Shown here: one piece after another, positions 1 to 9,744 of the stretch
How positions within the stretch are numbered: position 1 is the first letter of the stretch
Layout of the letters: each line of letters starts with the position of its first letter
Assembly: GCA_947561395.2 (NCBI GenBank)
Contig: OX387184.1
Coordinates: 6,758,001 to 6,822,000, forward strand
DNA length: 64,000 nt
Source: Buxus sempervirens
Lineage: Eukaryota > Streptophyta > Magnoliopsida > Buxales > Buxaceae
Reading direction: 5' to 3'
Translations under genes and position numbers: made by a program
The notes under the pieces: generated by a model
Seen by the model: only the letters and a program-made list of their open reading frames with translations
Told to the model about the DNA's origin: nothing
The model's database searches: none

Positions 1-2
1 CA

Positions 3-248
3 CCAGAAATTACCGATGAGAAATTGAAGGAGCTGCTCCAGTATTTTGACACCAACGGGGACGGCCGAATAAGCAAGAAAGAACTCGTTGAAGGTCTGCG
101 CAAACGTGGTGAGTGGTTCTGTAGTTGGAAAGGCAGTCGCGTCTTGGTTCATGCCGACGCTAACCACAATGACTACGTTGATCCGGAGGAGATGGAGATG
201 CTCGCCAAGTATGTAGCTTCTAAGCGATGGGGATATGTTCTTTTTTAG
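3..248 (+). CDS. EF-hand calcium-binding protein (calmodulin-like), C-terminal part
   Basis: The frame is open from the window edge, so the gene starts upstream; the first in-window codons read PEITDEKLKELLQYFD. Two EF-hand loops are visible: a canonical one (DTNGDGRISKKE, residues about 16-27 of the visible part) and a second, DANHNDYVDPEE, with D at positions 1 and 3, N at 5 and E at 12. Both fit Ca2+-binding loops. The protein ends WGYVLF at a TAG. The family acts as small cytosolic or nuclear Ca2+ sensors. The insert between the two loops (around GEWFCSWKGSR) is unusual for plain calmodulin and suggests a calmodulin-like protein. This is the only host gene recognised in the window. Confidence 0.85.
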   Translation, partial: PEITDEKLKELLQYFDTNGDGRISKKELVEGLRKRGEWFCSWKGSRVLVHADANHNDYVDPEEMEMLAKYVASKRWGYVLF

Positions 249-1103
249 GGTCTTCCATCTCCGTAAGTGATTGTCATGTTTCTGTTATGACTTATAAACT
301 CGTAAGCTGTAACTTTTAACTTATCTCCATGGGGTGACAATGGACTTACTTGTGTGCTTAGCCTCATGCAGTTACCCGTTATAGTATTATAATTATAATG
401 ACCCTTGTGAACGTCACTGGTGTAATTCCATTCTTCTTTCTGTGCTTTCTTCTGAATCACTGAACTCAGAGAATTAGATCTCATCAGATCAAGAATTGAA
501 ATATGTCTCTGTTGCAAGGCCCCAGCAGGGTTTTCAAGAGATTATTTCCCCGGCCGGCCGAGAACAAATATAAAAGATTTTAATAGAAACTCTTTCTTTC
601 AATTAAGTACATAGAGTTTGGGGTCTTCTTTTTCATCTCGGATTACTATATAATTTCCACAAGCACAAATTCCACCTTTTATGGGCCCAAAAATTCGTTC
701 ACAACGTAATCCATCACTTCCCATGCAGTTTATTAGTTTTGTAACGAACAAGTGACATGGCTACGTAAGTGAAGGATCGACATCCTCTCCTGGGTCCCAT
801 GAAGGGGAACTAAGAAAGCTTCACCTTGCTTTTTGTATTCCAAAGGCTTGGCGCCTTGGCCATATCATTGTGTGTTTAATTATTATTCTTATTCTCATTG
901 TCATTTCTGTTGTTATATTATGAGTTTTTTTTGAAGGAGATTCTGCCAAGTGTGATGTCTTAAAGTTAGGAATTTTTTCTTGCTGCAAATGTAAGCAATT
1001 TCTTCTTGTTAAAAATAAAACGGAAGTATGTAAAGCATGACGTCCCAGCTCGCAAATGATATGAAATTTATGAAATCAAAGAAGGGAAAAAGGTCATTTT
1101 TTG
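249..1103. other. Intergenic, 3' flank of the EF-hand gene
   Basis: No convincing coding region. The first few hundred bases probably hold the 3' UTR of the EF-hand gene. The rest is AT-rich with short homopolymer runs. I see no RNA gene or transposon end here. Confidence 0.5.
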
Positions 1104-1882
1104 CCGAAATCCATAAAAAAAACTTATTTCTAAAAAAGGTCACTTTTTAGAAATAATTAAATTACAGAATCACTTTTTGAAAATGGTTAAATTATAGAAT
1201 CACTTTAATTGGGACACAAACGCATTGTACGTGGGATACAATTAAGCGTAATCTACATGAGATATGAGCGCATTATATGTGGATACAAGCGTTTTTTAGC
1301 TACAATAAAGTGACACTATTTTTAATCTTTTTTTTTTTTGAAAAGTGACCTGGTAGGTCAATTAAGTTTGAGAAGTGATTCTTTTTTTTGTTGGCAAAGT
1401 GACATTTTTGTTAGACTTGTTTTTATAAATGCAGGACAAAAAGTGACATTTTTAATAACTTCCCCAAATAATTATTAGATTTCTTTAAATGTTCTTATGC
1501 CACTCTTTTTCCCGAAATCCATCAAAAAACTTATTTCCAAAAATGGTCATTTTTAGAAATAATTAAATTACAGAATCACTTTTCAAAAATGGTTAAATTA
1601 AGGGATCATTTTTCTTGGGACACAAGCGTATTATAAGGTGGGATAAGCTTCCTTACATGGTATACAAGCGTATTCTACCTAAGATACGAGCGCATCATAT
1701 GTGGACAGTAAAGTGACACTAATTTTTAATTTTTTTCTCAAGTAACCTTCTAGGTCATTTAAGTTTGAAAAGCGAATTTTTTTTTGTTGCAAAATGAGAT
1801 TTTTGATAGATTGTTGTGACCCTTTTTAATAATTTTCTCAAAGAATTATTAGATTTCTTTGAATGTTCGGACGCCACTCCTT
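1104..1882. repeat. Degenerate direct duplication of about 400 bp
   Basis: Copy 1 starts at 1104 and copy 2 at 1511, both with CCGAAATCCAT. Both continue through the same order of landmarks: CTTATTTC, GGTCA, AGAAATAATTAAATTACAGAATCACTTTT, GGGACACAA, GATA(C/T)GAGCGCAT, AAAGTGACACTA, AGTTTGA, and finally ATTATTAGATTTCTTT. Copy 2 is slightly shorter and diverged by substitutions and indels. No terminal inverted repeats or reading frame mark it as a known transposon class. Confidence 0.7.
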
Positions 1883-3365
1883 ATCCTTTCAACGGACAAT
1901 ATGGCACGTGAGGCCTTATCTCATTCTGCGGATATATTGTTTGGATTTGTTGAGAAATCAACACGTACACGTGCTTTGATGGCATATGCTGCTTTAATTA
2001 AAAATAAAATAGAGGTATATGGAGACCCCTTGGGAATCGTGCCAATAAAAATTTTCAGCTTTCCACGAGAGCCCTTACACATCAATGTCAATGTCCATTA
2101 ATAAAAGGATAGAATGGTAAAAAATGCCTCAAATCTTCTAAAACCTAAAAACTTGATTTTATAACTATTTCCTCACACGACGTATAGTACTGCACGCGCA
2201 CGTTGCTAGTATATTTAATTTCAGGACAGTTCTTCTTCCAGATGCTTGAACAGCTACTATTTTTTCAGCTCTTTATTGGTTTGTTTGATCATCAAAGAAA
2301 ACAACATCTTCCAAAAACTACCCGAAGGAACTGCATCTGCAAACAACAACTTGCTCATAGAAAATTTTTAATCAAATCGATCTTTTTTTTATTTGATCTC
2401 TACTTGGTTTTTGGTTCAAACCGAACCAATTTACACAGTTACAATCAAAAACTAGTTTGCAACTGTTTGCCATATTTATTTCCTGAGAATCACCTATTCC
2501 TGAAGCGAGTCCTCAAACGAGCAATAACATGGAAGTGAACAAAATATATAGCAGATTAAGGGCATTGGTGTAGGACAGACACAATACTCGATCCGATCTC
2601 CCAAGCTGATCTATTGTGTCGTAGATCTAAGCAGGCACATACTTGTTTAGTATGGGAAGCCGAAAAGAAAAAAACCAAGTTGCTTCTGGAGTCTTAACGT
2701 AATACGTAATTATATCGTAGGCTTTATCTGACTTTCTCAAAGCTAGAACGTTACAATCATTCACACCAAACTGCTTCCGAGAAAAATCCATCAGATGACC
2801 AATCTCGTTTTCGTTGGGCCTTCCCTTAGGGTACGATTTTGGCGGAGTTGGGAGTCTAGAGTTGCAGTTTTTTGTTCGTAAGAATTTGGGGTTTTCTCTT
2901 CGCGGGAATAGCTTTGTATTTGCATCCAGATTCTAGTGAAATCCTCTCGTCATCTTCTCCCGTGGACGTAGGCTTTTCCAACCAAACCACTTTAATCGTT
3001 TGCATTGTTCTCTGTTTTCGTTTCTCCTTTTATTATTATTTTGTTATTTCGTTTGTATATTCCACAACAGAGTCCATCACCTTTGGCGTCAGCGGACATG
3101 ATCCCACATTTGCTCTTCCAGCTGCTGAACTACCCTCCGGCGCTTCGGATGGCATCTCGCAGCTCATCTTTGCTTGTTCGCCTGTCACCGTTCAGGTCGA
3201 ACCGCTTTAACCACGTTTTAAACTCCTTTGAGGGGTCATCTCATGCTTGCCATGGCTTGGTGTTTCTCCTTTAAATTGACTACGAGCAATGACCATTTCA
3301 GTATAACTTCGATTTAAGACTCTACAAAAGTGACATAAGCTAACAAACTCTCGAAATGCATAAAA
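1883..3365. other. Intergenic, no supported gene
   Basis: Short open frames occur (around 1859-2101, 2203-2538 and 2872-3274), but none shows a recognised domain, consistent codon bias or flanking splice signals. The 2800-3220 part is somewhat richer in G+C and could contain a fragment of an old exon. I cannot name it. Confidence 0.4.
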
Positions 3366-3545
3366 CAATGGATGAGGGACTGTACAGCTTTTATCTACAA
3401 TGTTATTTGTAGCATCTATAGGAGGGTTCACTTATTTTTTATCCATTTTTTTAGTTTTTATTTTTTTTTTGTAGGGCCTATATTGAACGGCACTCCTTCA
3501 ATGCTGTAAATAAAAATGTAGATAAAGGCCGTACAGTCCGCATTC
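3366..3545. repeat. Imperfect foldback (inverted repeat) of about 170 bp
   Basis: GGACTGTACAGCTTTTATCTAC near 3375 is mirrored by GTAGATAAAGGCCGTACAGTCC near 3520. The arms stay alignable for about 55-60 bases, with scattered mismatches and a centre near 3436-3476 rich in T. This could be a small foldback MITE or the stem of a hairpin transcript. No clear target duplication was found. Confidence 0.6.
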
Positions 3546-4557
3546 CGGTAAAACAATGGCGAGTTGAGTATGCCGCATGCTTCATTATATCTACGATCGT
3601 CTTCTCTTACTTTCTCTAATCATATCTATTTTTTTTTCAGTTACTCTCTAAACATTTAATTATGATTACAATAATCATGCTTTTATTTTAGTGCTCTGTA
3701 GAATCCGGCCTATCAAATCAAAGAGGCGTTTGATAGGCAAGTAGGTGAGAATATTCGTGTTAGTGGACACGATCTTAGGAACCTCTTATCTTCATTTATT
3801 CGAGGTCAAGGTTTTAGCGAGCATCTTTGGTTGTATAATTGGATTAGGTGTGTGGATTATGATTGCTGATGAGGGAGCGTGTACACTTCATCATGATGAT
3901 TTCATTTAGCACTACCGCCTAATCATGCTATTTTACCTTTATTAGTTGTCACTATTTGTATTATAAATTAAAGACGTGTACTAAAACAATTAGGGCTGAT
4001 CATTGGATAGCTCGAGCCAGGCCAGAGGTCACACATAAATGATATGGTCTTTGTCCAATCCCGCCCAACTCTTGTGACTTAATAATCAAGCCCGTCCAAT
4101 GAGGGTAGTTAAATACCTAAGCACGCCTAATAATAATCACTTAATACTTCAGAAGGAGATAAAAACATTAATCTTTTCTTTTTATGATAATTAAAAAAAA
4201 ACAAAACATTGGGAAGAAATTTCACTTGCTAACAAAAAGTATCACTGTTTTAGAGAAGAGATGGAAGAGTGAAGACTTATGGAGTATATACGAGTATTTT
4301 AGGGTTAGAAAATAAAGTAGTAATTAAATTGTAAAAAGTAAAAACCAATTAAATAGCTAACTTCGGGTTGGGACCGCCCGACATTTCTTATTTCTGACCA
4401 AGCGTATTCAAATATTTCGGGTTCTGTGATCAACAATTCTATGATCATGCCCATCCAAAAACGAGTTCTTACCTCGGGCCGACCGACCATGAACACCATT
4501 AAAATTAAACAATTGATTGATGTCAACTTCCCTCTTAAGTTTAGGGTGCAAGCCTAA
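3546..4557. other. Intergenic, no supported gene
   Basis: AT-rich sequence with no coding region I can support. Clusters of CGGGC/GCCCG words around 4010-4110 and 4370-4490 hint at an old, unrecognised repeat, but I found no ends. Confidence 0.4.
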
Positions 4558-5293
4558 GGCTGCGTTTGGATAGCCAGAATAGTCCGGATTTTGCAAGAAA
4601 ATGAACTTTCCGGCAAAATGTGTGCGTTTGGATAGCCGGAAAGTATGGGTCCCACGGAAAATGAAATCAGTCAAACCCCTTTCAACGGCCTTTTTGCTTG
4701 GTTTTATTTTCCGACCAAAACGGTCGGATTTTGCAGGAAAACCAAATATGAGTTGTGTTCTTACCTATTTGCCCCCCCTTTTTTTTAAACCCTCTTTCTT
4801 TGGTGTTTGGGGTGTTGTGTGTTCTTCATTTAAAATAAATAAATAAAAGTAAAAAAAGGGGGTGAAGTGTTGCATGTACTTTATTAAAAAAAATTAAGTA
4901 AAATAAATAGGGGTTGGGTTGGGTTGTTGCTTGTTTCCTATTAAAAAAATTTTAAGTAAAAAATTAGGGGATTAGGTTGCGTGTCCCTTATAAAAAAAGG
5001 ATATATATATATATGGGATTACTAATATATTATATATATTAAAAAGGTTAAGTTTATTCATAAAAAGAGTTAGTGTTTCCTGTATTTTTGTTTTCAATTT
5101 TATATGGACAAAATTAAAGGGTAAAATAGGAAAATGTAAAACACAATAGGATTTTCCACCAGTTTTCATAAATTTTCCGGATGTATCCAAACACCTTTCA
5201 GGAAATTTAACTTTCAATTTCCGGAATATTACTTTCTGGCATATTACTTTCCCAATTAACTTTCCAACTTAATCCGGCTATCCAAACATAGCC
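4558..5293. mobile_element. MITE, PIF/Harbinger-like (Tourist type), 736 bp
   Basis: The left end GGCTGCGTTTGGATAGCC (4558-4575) and the right end GGCTATCCAAACATAGCC (5276-5293) are terminal inverted repeats matching at 16 of 18 positions. The element is flanked by TAA on both sides (4555-4557 and 5294-5296), the 3-bp target duplication typical of PIF/Harbinger. Inside, a second copy of the end sequence occurs at about 4623-4640 (GTTTGGATAGCCGGAAAGT) and an inverted partner near 5176-5195 (CCGGATGTATCCAAACACC), so the inverted symmetry is deep. There is no transposase. Bases 4800-4980 contain a degenerate roughly 60-bp tandem repeat (GGGGTTGGGTTG and ATTAAAAAAATT words). Confidence 0.85.
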
Positions 5294-5877
5294 TAATGAT
5301 TGTGCCCGAGTTCACTTCACGTAAACAACTTTCCCGCTCGTTGATAGCTTGAATCATAAAAAAAAATATAATTAAAAAAAGTTCACATTTCATTTAGGGA
5401 ATAAATTACTTGGTAAAAACCTAATTTATTTTGGCTTTGTGAGCTTTCTAAGCAGCCAAGGTGCATGTTGTTTCCATGCAACATGCAACATCCAATCAAA
5501 GCTTGCCACCTTAATCCTGAAAAGTTTTTTTTTTTTACTTTTTAAGGATTGAGGTCACAAGCATTAATTGGTTATAATTGAACCTTGCGATTAAACTCTC
5601 GATGATATGAATCCCATAAGAATTCAAAGAAAAAACCTATAGATTTGACTCCCAACCCTAGGAATCAAATAAATGCACTTGTTGCGATTTAGACGCTAGA
5701 TTAGGAGTTGACATCCTCTGCAGCAGGGCATGCCTGACCACTGTGGATGTAATTCATATTTGTGCTCCAAGACCGAGGTCTTGGGTATTGGAAAGGCTTT
5801 CTGAAGGGACGGTGAACGTGGTGAACGTTGTACGTGTTTAACATTCTTGTTTTTGTCCTTCTTGCATTAGTTGTCGT
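5294..5877. other. Intergenic, no supported gene
   Basis: No coding region or RNA gene found. A small self-complementary stretch (CATGTTG...CAACATG) lies at about 5463-5490. The sequence ends at the boundary of antisense LTR C1. Confidence 0.45.
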
Positions 5878-6422
5878 TGTGAGACATGGAAAATCAATTT
5901 AATGACTTTCTAATCATCACACGGGATTCATTAAAATAAGGAGTCGCCATCATTCTATTTAAGTGTAAATGGACATTAAAATATCAAATCAAATAAAAAA
6001 AAGACAGAAATTAGAGTAAAAATAACTCTATTTTAAAATAAAAAACAAAAACAACCAGAGATAGGTAAGGGGATTAAGTTATGAACAGAGGAAGGTGTTA
6101 GGCACCCCTATTCATCCACATAGGGTGGTTGCCAAGTATTGTTCATGTTAAAAATAAAGAAAGCTTGCTTAATAAAGAAAAATTATCAAAGTGACAAAAG
6201 TGTATGGTTTTTCATATGAATAACCTGATTAATTCAGAGCCTTCAATATGATTACACCATTCTAAGGGTTTCATGATTAAAATAAAATTGAGATAAAAAT
6301 CAAATAAAACCAACCTAAAGTGAAACCTGAAAAACTAGCTTTAGGCTAAACCATTAAAATGTTGAAAAACTAAATTGAAATCTCTTGATTAAAACATTGA
6401 AGAATAAAGTTCTTTGGGGTAC
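5878..6422 (-). mobile_element. Antisense LTR fragment C1, left half
   Basis: The sequence starts TGTGAGACATGG, the reverse complement of the CCATGTCTCACA end of the A and E LTRs. It then follows their U5 backwards: CACACGGGATT, GGAGTCGCCA, GAAGGTGTTAGGCACCCCTATTCATCC and TTTCATG. No primer site lies outside the end, so this is a solo LTR or the 3' LTR of an antisense element. It is cut at 6422 by element A, whose 5-bp duplication GGTAC is 6418-6422; it resumes at 50228. Confidence 0.85.
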
Positions 6423-6524
6423 TGTAGACACCCCAAATTGCACTAAAAATGAGAAAATAATTGAAAATATTAATTGGGATTTAAAACAGGCCAAAAATGT
6501 ATGAAAATGGATAATTTGAGCCTG

Positions 6525-6629
6525 GACCGTATTTTATCTACGGGCTAAGCGCGCCCGAATTCTAAATACGGGCAAGCAGCGCCCGTAGTAAATATACGGA
6601 CATCGTGGGACCGTAAATCATTTACGGGC
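6525..6629. promoter_or_regulatory. Alternating heptamer array, period 14 bp, upstream of the A promoter
   Basis: Eight heptamers start at 6525, 6539, 6553, 6567, 6581, 6595, 6609 and 6623, each separated by exactly 7 bases. They alternate between the GCCCGTA type (GACCGTA, GCCCGAA, GCCCGTA, GACCGTA) and its complement TACGGGC (once TACGGAC). The array ends about 200 bp before the TATA box. The 3' LTR has the same array at 48507-48611 with one C-to-T change at the CpG of the fifth heptamer. Confidence 0.85.
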
Positions 6630-6829
6630 ATTCTAGACTCGTGCGAGTTTTATTCTTCTCTCGATTTCTGAGCCTTATCTTTAGCCCAATATCCCTTTAA
6701 ATGAGCGAATTAGATGTTTTATTCGTGCGAAATATCTTTGTGGATAAAGGATGGGCATGATCTTGTGTTTAACTCAAATTGAAACTCTATCTTGCCAAAC
6801 CTTGGACCAACCATGCCCCTGGGTGTGTC

Positions 6830-6838
6830 TATAAATAG
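6830..6838 (+). promoter_or_regulatory. TATA box of the A LTR
   Basis: TATAAATAG in the context TGTCTATAAATAGAGG. Transcription would be expected to begin about 30 bp downstream (near 6862), just before the short exon that ends at the donor at 6944. Confidence 0.75.
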
Positions 6839-6940
6839 AGGCTCTTTCCTCTAGCTAAGGGCCACGAAATTTTGAGTCCAAGGAATTCTAAGAAGCTCCC
6901 AAGAGAAGAGAAAGAACTCCTGCTGCTCTGCCTGCTCAAT

Positions 6941-6950
6941 CCAGGTAAGT
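6941..6950 (+). promoter_or_regulatory. Probable 5' splice site in the A leader
   Basis: CCAG|GTAAGT is a near-perfect plant donor about 80 nt after the expected transcription start. Its likely partner is the acceptor TTGCCAG at 11178, just before gag. E and B have matching pairs. Splicing would remove the primer site and nearly all of the leader. Confidence 0.55.
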
Positions 6951-8242
6951 CCCCTATCCTTTTTATTTTCTGTCTTCAATTCTAGAAGTAATAGGATCAT
7001 CTCTATTGCTGTAGAATAAGGCCATATCTGTTTTTGTATCCCTAAACTTGTCTCTAAGTACCTCAAGGGTCTCTCTAGCCGTAAAACGTGAAGAGAGAAC
7101 TAGGGGAAAGGGGAACAGGTGGATCCCTAGAATAGAACCCCATATCTGTTTTTTTCCTTTTTTCATAGAATAAGGCCTGTGATTGTGTTTGTGTAACCAA
7201 ACCCATCTCTAAGTACCTCAAGAGTCTCTCTAGCCGTAAAACGTGAAGAGAGAACTAGGGGAAAGGGGAACAGGTGGATCCGTAGGGTAGACCCCCATGT
7301 GCTCTAATTTGTGAGATGTGGCTGTTTTGAATATCCTGATAATGTTTTAATGCTTTTTATGATATATCTGAATGAATAACATGAATCTATGATGTTTATA
7401 GCATGAGATCCCCACTTTTTGACAAAATTTGGATTTTTGCCACTTTTGCACCTACAGCACTGTTTTCGTGATTTTTGTGGTTTTAGGCTAGGATCTTGGA
7501 TTTATCATGATCAATATGGTAGATCTGAATCCAGAAGCCTGAAAGCAAATTCTAGGGTTTCATGATATGGTTTTTAAATTGTTTTTTCCTTTTTGAGAGA
7601 AGACCCTACGGTCTAAATTCTCCCCTTTTGGTGTTCTTCATCAACGTGGGTATTTTTGGTTTTTATTTTCAAATTTAATGTGAAATTTGGGCTTTATCTA
7701 TGTCCTGGACTGTTCAAGTTAAATTGTGAAATATTTTATAAAAATCATATTTTTCCAGATTTCTAGAATTTTGACTTGAAGCCAGATTTTTGGATTTTTC
7801 ACCTTAAATTGATTTTATTTGATTTTATCTCAATTTTATTTTGATCATGAAACCCTAGGAATGGTATGATCATATTTGAAAGTTCTGGATCAATCAGACT
7901 ATTCATATGAAAAAACCATACAGTTTTGTCTTTTTTGTGATTTTTCATGATTTTTATAGCAAGCTTTTTCCTTTATTTTAAACATGAACAATACCTGGCA
8001 ACCACCTTGTGTGGATGAATAGGGGTGCCTAACACCTTCCCCTGTTCATAACCTAATCCCCTTACCCATCTCTGGTTGTTTTTAAAGGAGGGTTATTTTT
8101 ACCCTAAAATTGCCTTTTGTGCTTATTTAATATTCTGGTGTCCATTCACACCTAAATTGAATGGTGGCGACTCTTTGTTTTATATAATCCCGTGTGATGA
8201 TTGAGGAAATCATTAGATTGATTTTTTCCCATGTCTCACAAC

Positions 8243-8260
8243 TGGCGACTCTGCTGGGGA
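8243..8260 (+). other. Primer-binding site of element A
   Basis: TGGCGACTCTGCTGGGGA begins 2 bp after the 5' LTR. It is complementary to a tRNA 3' end of the form ...CAGAGTCGCCA, which fits the tRNA-Arg priming reported for Ogre elements. The tRNA assignment is from family knowledge. Confidence 0.85.
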
Positions 8261-9473
8261 CTTGTGGATTTGAGCCTTTTAGTGTTTTAGTTCATGTTTT
8301 TGATATTTTTGGATTTGCTTGCTATTTTGTGTTCTTAAGCATGTTGAGTATGTTTTAAATCTGAATTATTGCTTAAGAATTCATGGGGGTAGAAACATGC
8401 TTAATTTTGATTTATAGGATTGTTTCTACAAACATGCGTAGGGGAGGTCCGTTTTGCTGAACCATGCTTATTTCTTGCTATATTTTTATGATAGCATGTT
8501 TTCAGCATGATCTCCATTATGATTTTGGGTGTATAAACATGATTATATGTTTGCATGATTAGATGATTTTTTATGAGCATGTTTTGGGTGCTATAGGATT
8601 GCTTTATTTACTTGTTTATTTTAAATATGCTTTCCTATTATGCCTTGGTTTGTTTATGCATGGCTGCGAAAAGAGTGGCAAGGGTTTGGGACGTTGTGAA
8701 TGCAACCTATTTTTACAATGCACTGTGCACCTTTTATTTTTACACAGCCTACCCTTAACCTATAGGAAATTGAACCCGAATGTGTGTAGCTTGGCGCAAC
8801 GAGGTCGATACTTCGGAAAGCGAAAGTGAAAACATTCACCTTAGAACTTTGAGCTAATGATGTGATGATAACGTGGATCTGGGATTCTGGTCATCACTAG
8901 GCTTGAGTGCTAAGTTGCCATTAAGCCAAAACCCAAAACCCCTACGCTTGAAGGTGGAGTTACACGTTTTTGGCTAAAGTACACAATTACGTGGGGATAT
9001 GGGTTTGTATGATTGTGGGAAGGCCGTATGCATGGCTTACAAACCAGGGCATAATGCGGATGCCATATTGAAGGTAAACGAGGTAACAAGGTAATCCTAT
9101 TGTTTTGCATTATTTTCATGTCATAGGGGTGTCATGGTACCCATTGGTTCGGGATAAAATTGGTCCCAAAATTTACATGTTTTTAAAATTGGTACAGCCC
9201 ATAGGAAGAGTCTCTAACTCTGTTTAGAATCAATCCTACCCGATGTTCATACAAGAGTCAACAAAAGGGTACCAAATTCTTGAGTATGGTGTCAATTTGG
9301 AGGGCACATGTGCCCTCCCAAGCATGTGTTTTTACAAAAAGGCCAAGGACCACTTTGGGACAGTTTAGAAGCTCTGCAATGGGTGAACCGTACGTTTGGA
9401 TGACCAATGAAAGTGATCAGACCATGTAAAAACTGGAAAAACATAACAGGGTTCCGTAAAACCGCATTTAGTA
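8261..9473 (+). other. Leader of element A, with a conserved non-coding block at about 8653-9118
   Basis: No gene. About 460 bp from GCATGGCTGCGAAAAGAGTGG to near 9118 aligns with E 28550-29019, sharing GGGACGTTGTGAATG, GTGTGTAGCTTGGCGCA, TTCGGAAAGCGAAAGTGAAAA, CTACGCTTGAAGGTGGAG and GTGGGAAGGCCGT. Neighbouring leader sequence aligns poorly. Frames through it are short and not conserved, so conservation is probably at the RNA level. It could be a packaging or dimerisation signal. Confidence 0.65.
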
Positions 9474-9592
9474 CACGGGCTGGGCTTGCCCGTATTGGTT
9501 ATACGGGCTAGGCTCGCCCGTGTTTTCCATACGGTCACGGCTTGCTCGTAATTTGAATACGGGCAGGGCTGGACCGTACTGTGTATACGGTT
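9474..9592. promoter_or_regulatory. Second alternating heptamer array of element A (leader)
   Basis: Nine heptamers start at 9474, 9488, 9502, 9516, 9530, 9544, 9558, 9572 and 9586, again exactly 14 bp apart. They alternate between TACGGGC-like words (CACGGGC, TACGGGC, TACGGTC, TACGGGC, TACGGTT) and their complements (GCCCGTA, GCCCGTG, GCTCGTA, GACCGTA). The geometry matches the LTR array although the spacer sequences differ. Confidence 0.83.
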
Positions 9593-9744
9593 TTCTCGGA
9601 ATATTCAACTTTAATCAGTTTTTCCTACTAAAATCTTCCTTTAACCTTTAAATAATGATAAAGGGAAACAAGTTTGAATAAAATGCTTCAAAAAAAAAAA
9701 AAACAAAATAATTGAATAAAAGAAATGTGAGAGAAAGGTTCCTT

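Larger units (their letters stand above)
6423..8240 (+). repeat. 5' LTR of element A
   Basis: Starts TGTAGACACCCCAAATTGCA and ends CCCATGTCTCACA. It contains an upstream heptamer array, a TATA box at 6830, a splice donor at 6945, an imperfect duplication in R/U5 (CTCTAGCCGTAAAACGTGAAGAGAGAACTAGGGG near 7075 and again near 7230), a structured U5 block (about 7975-8085) and the decamer TGGCGACTCT at 8165-8174. Confidence 0.93.

Noticed and set aside
1859..2101. 80-codon open frame ending REPLHINVNVH, similar in its last residues to the Gag linker of A
   Set aside because: Only about ten residues match, the rest has no similarity to gag, and the frame begins inside a degenerate repeat. Chance is more likely than a gag fragment.
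2872..3274. Overlapping open frames of about 90-110 codons that might be an exon of a host gene
   Set aside because: No domain, no clear splice sites at the ends, and two frames are open at once. Not enough for a gene call.
6963..7166. Minus-strand open frame in the A LTR, repeated at 48945-49148
   Set aside because: It spans the imperfect R/U5 duplication, has no family, and is explained by the repeated LTR sequence.
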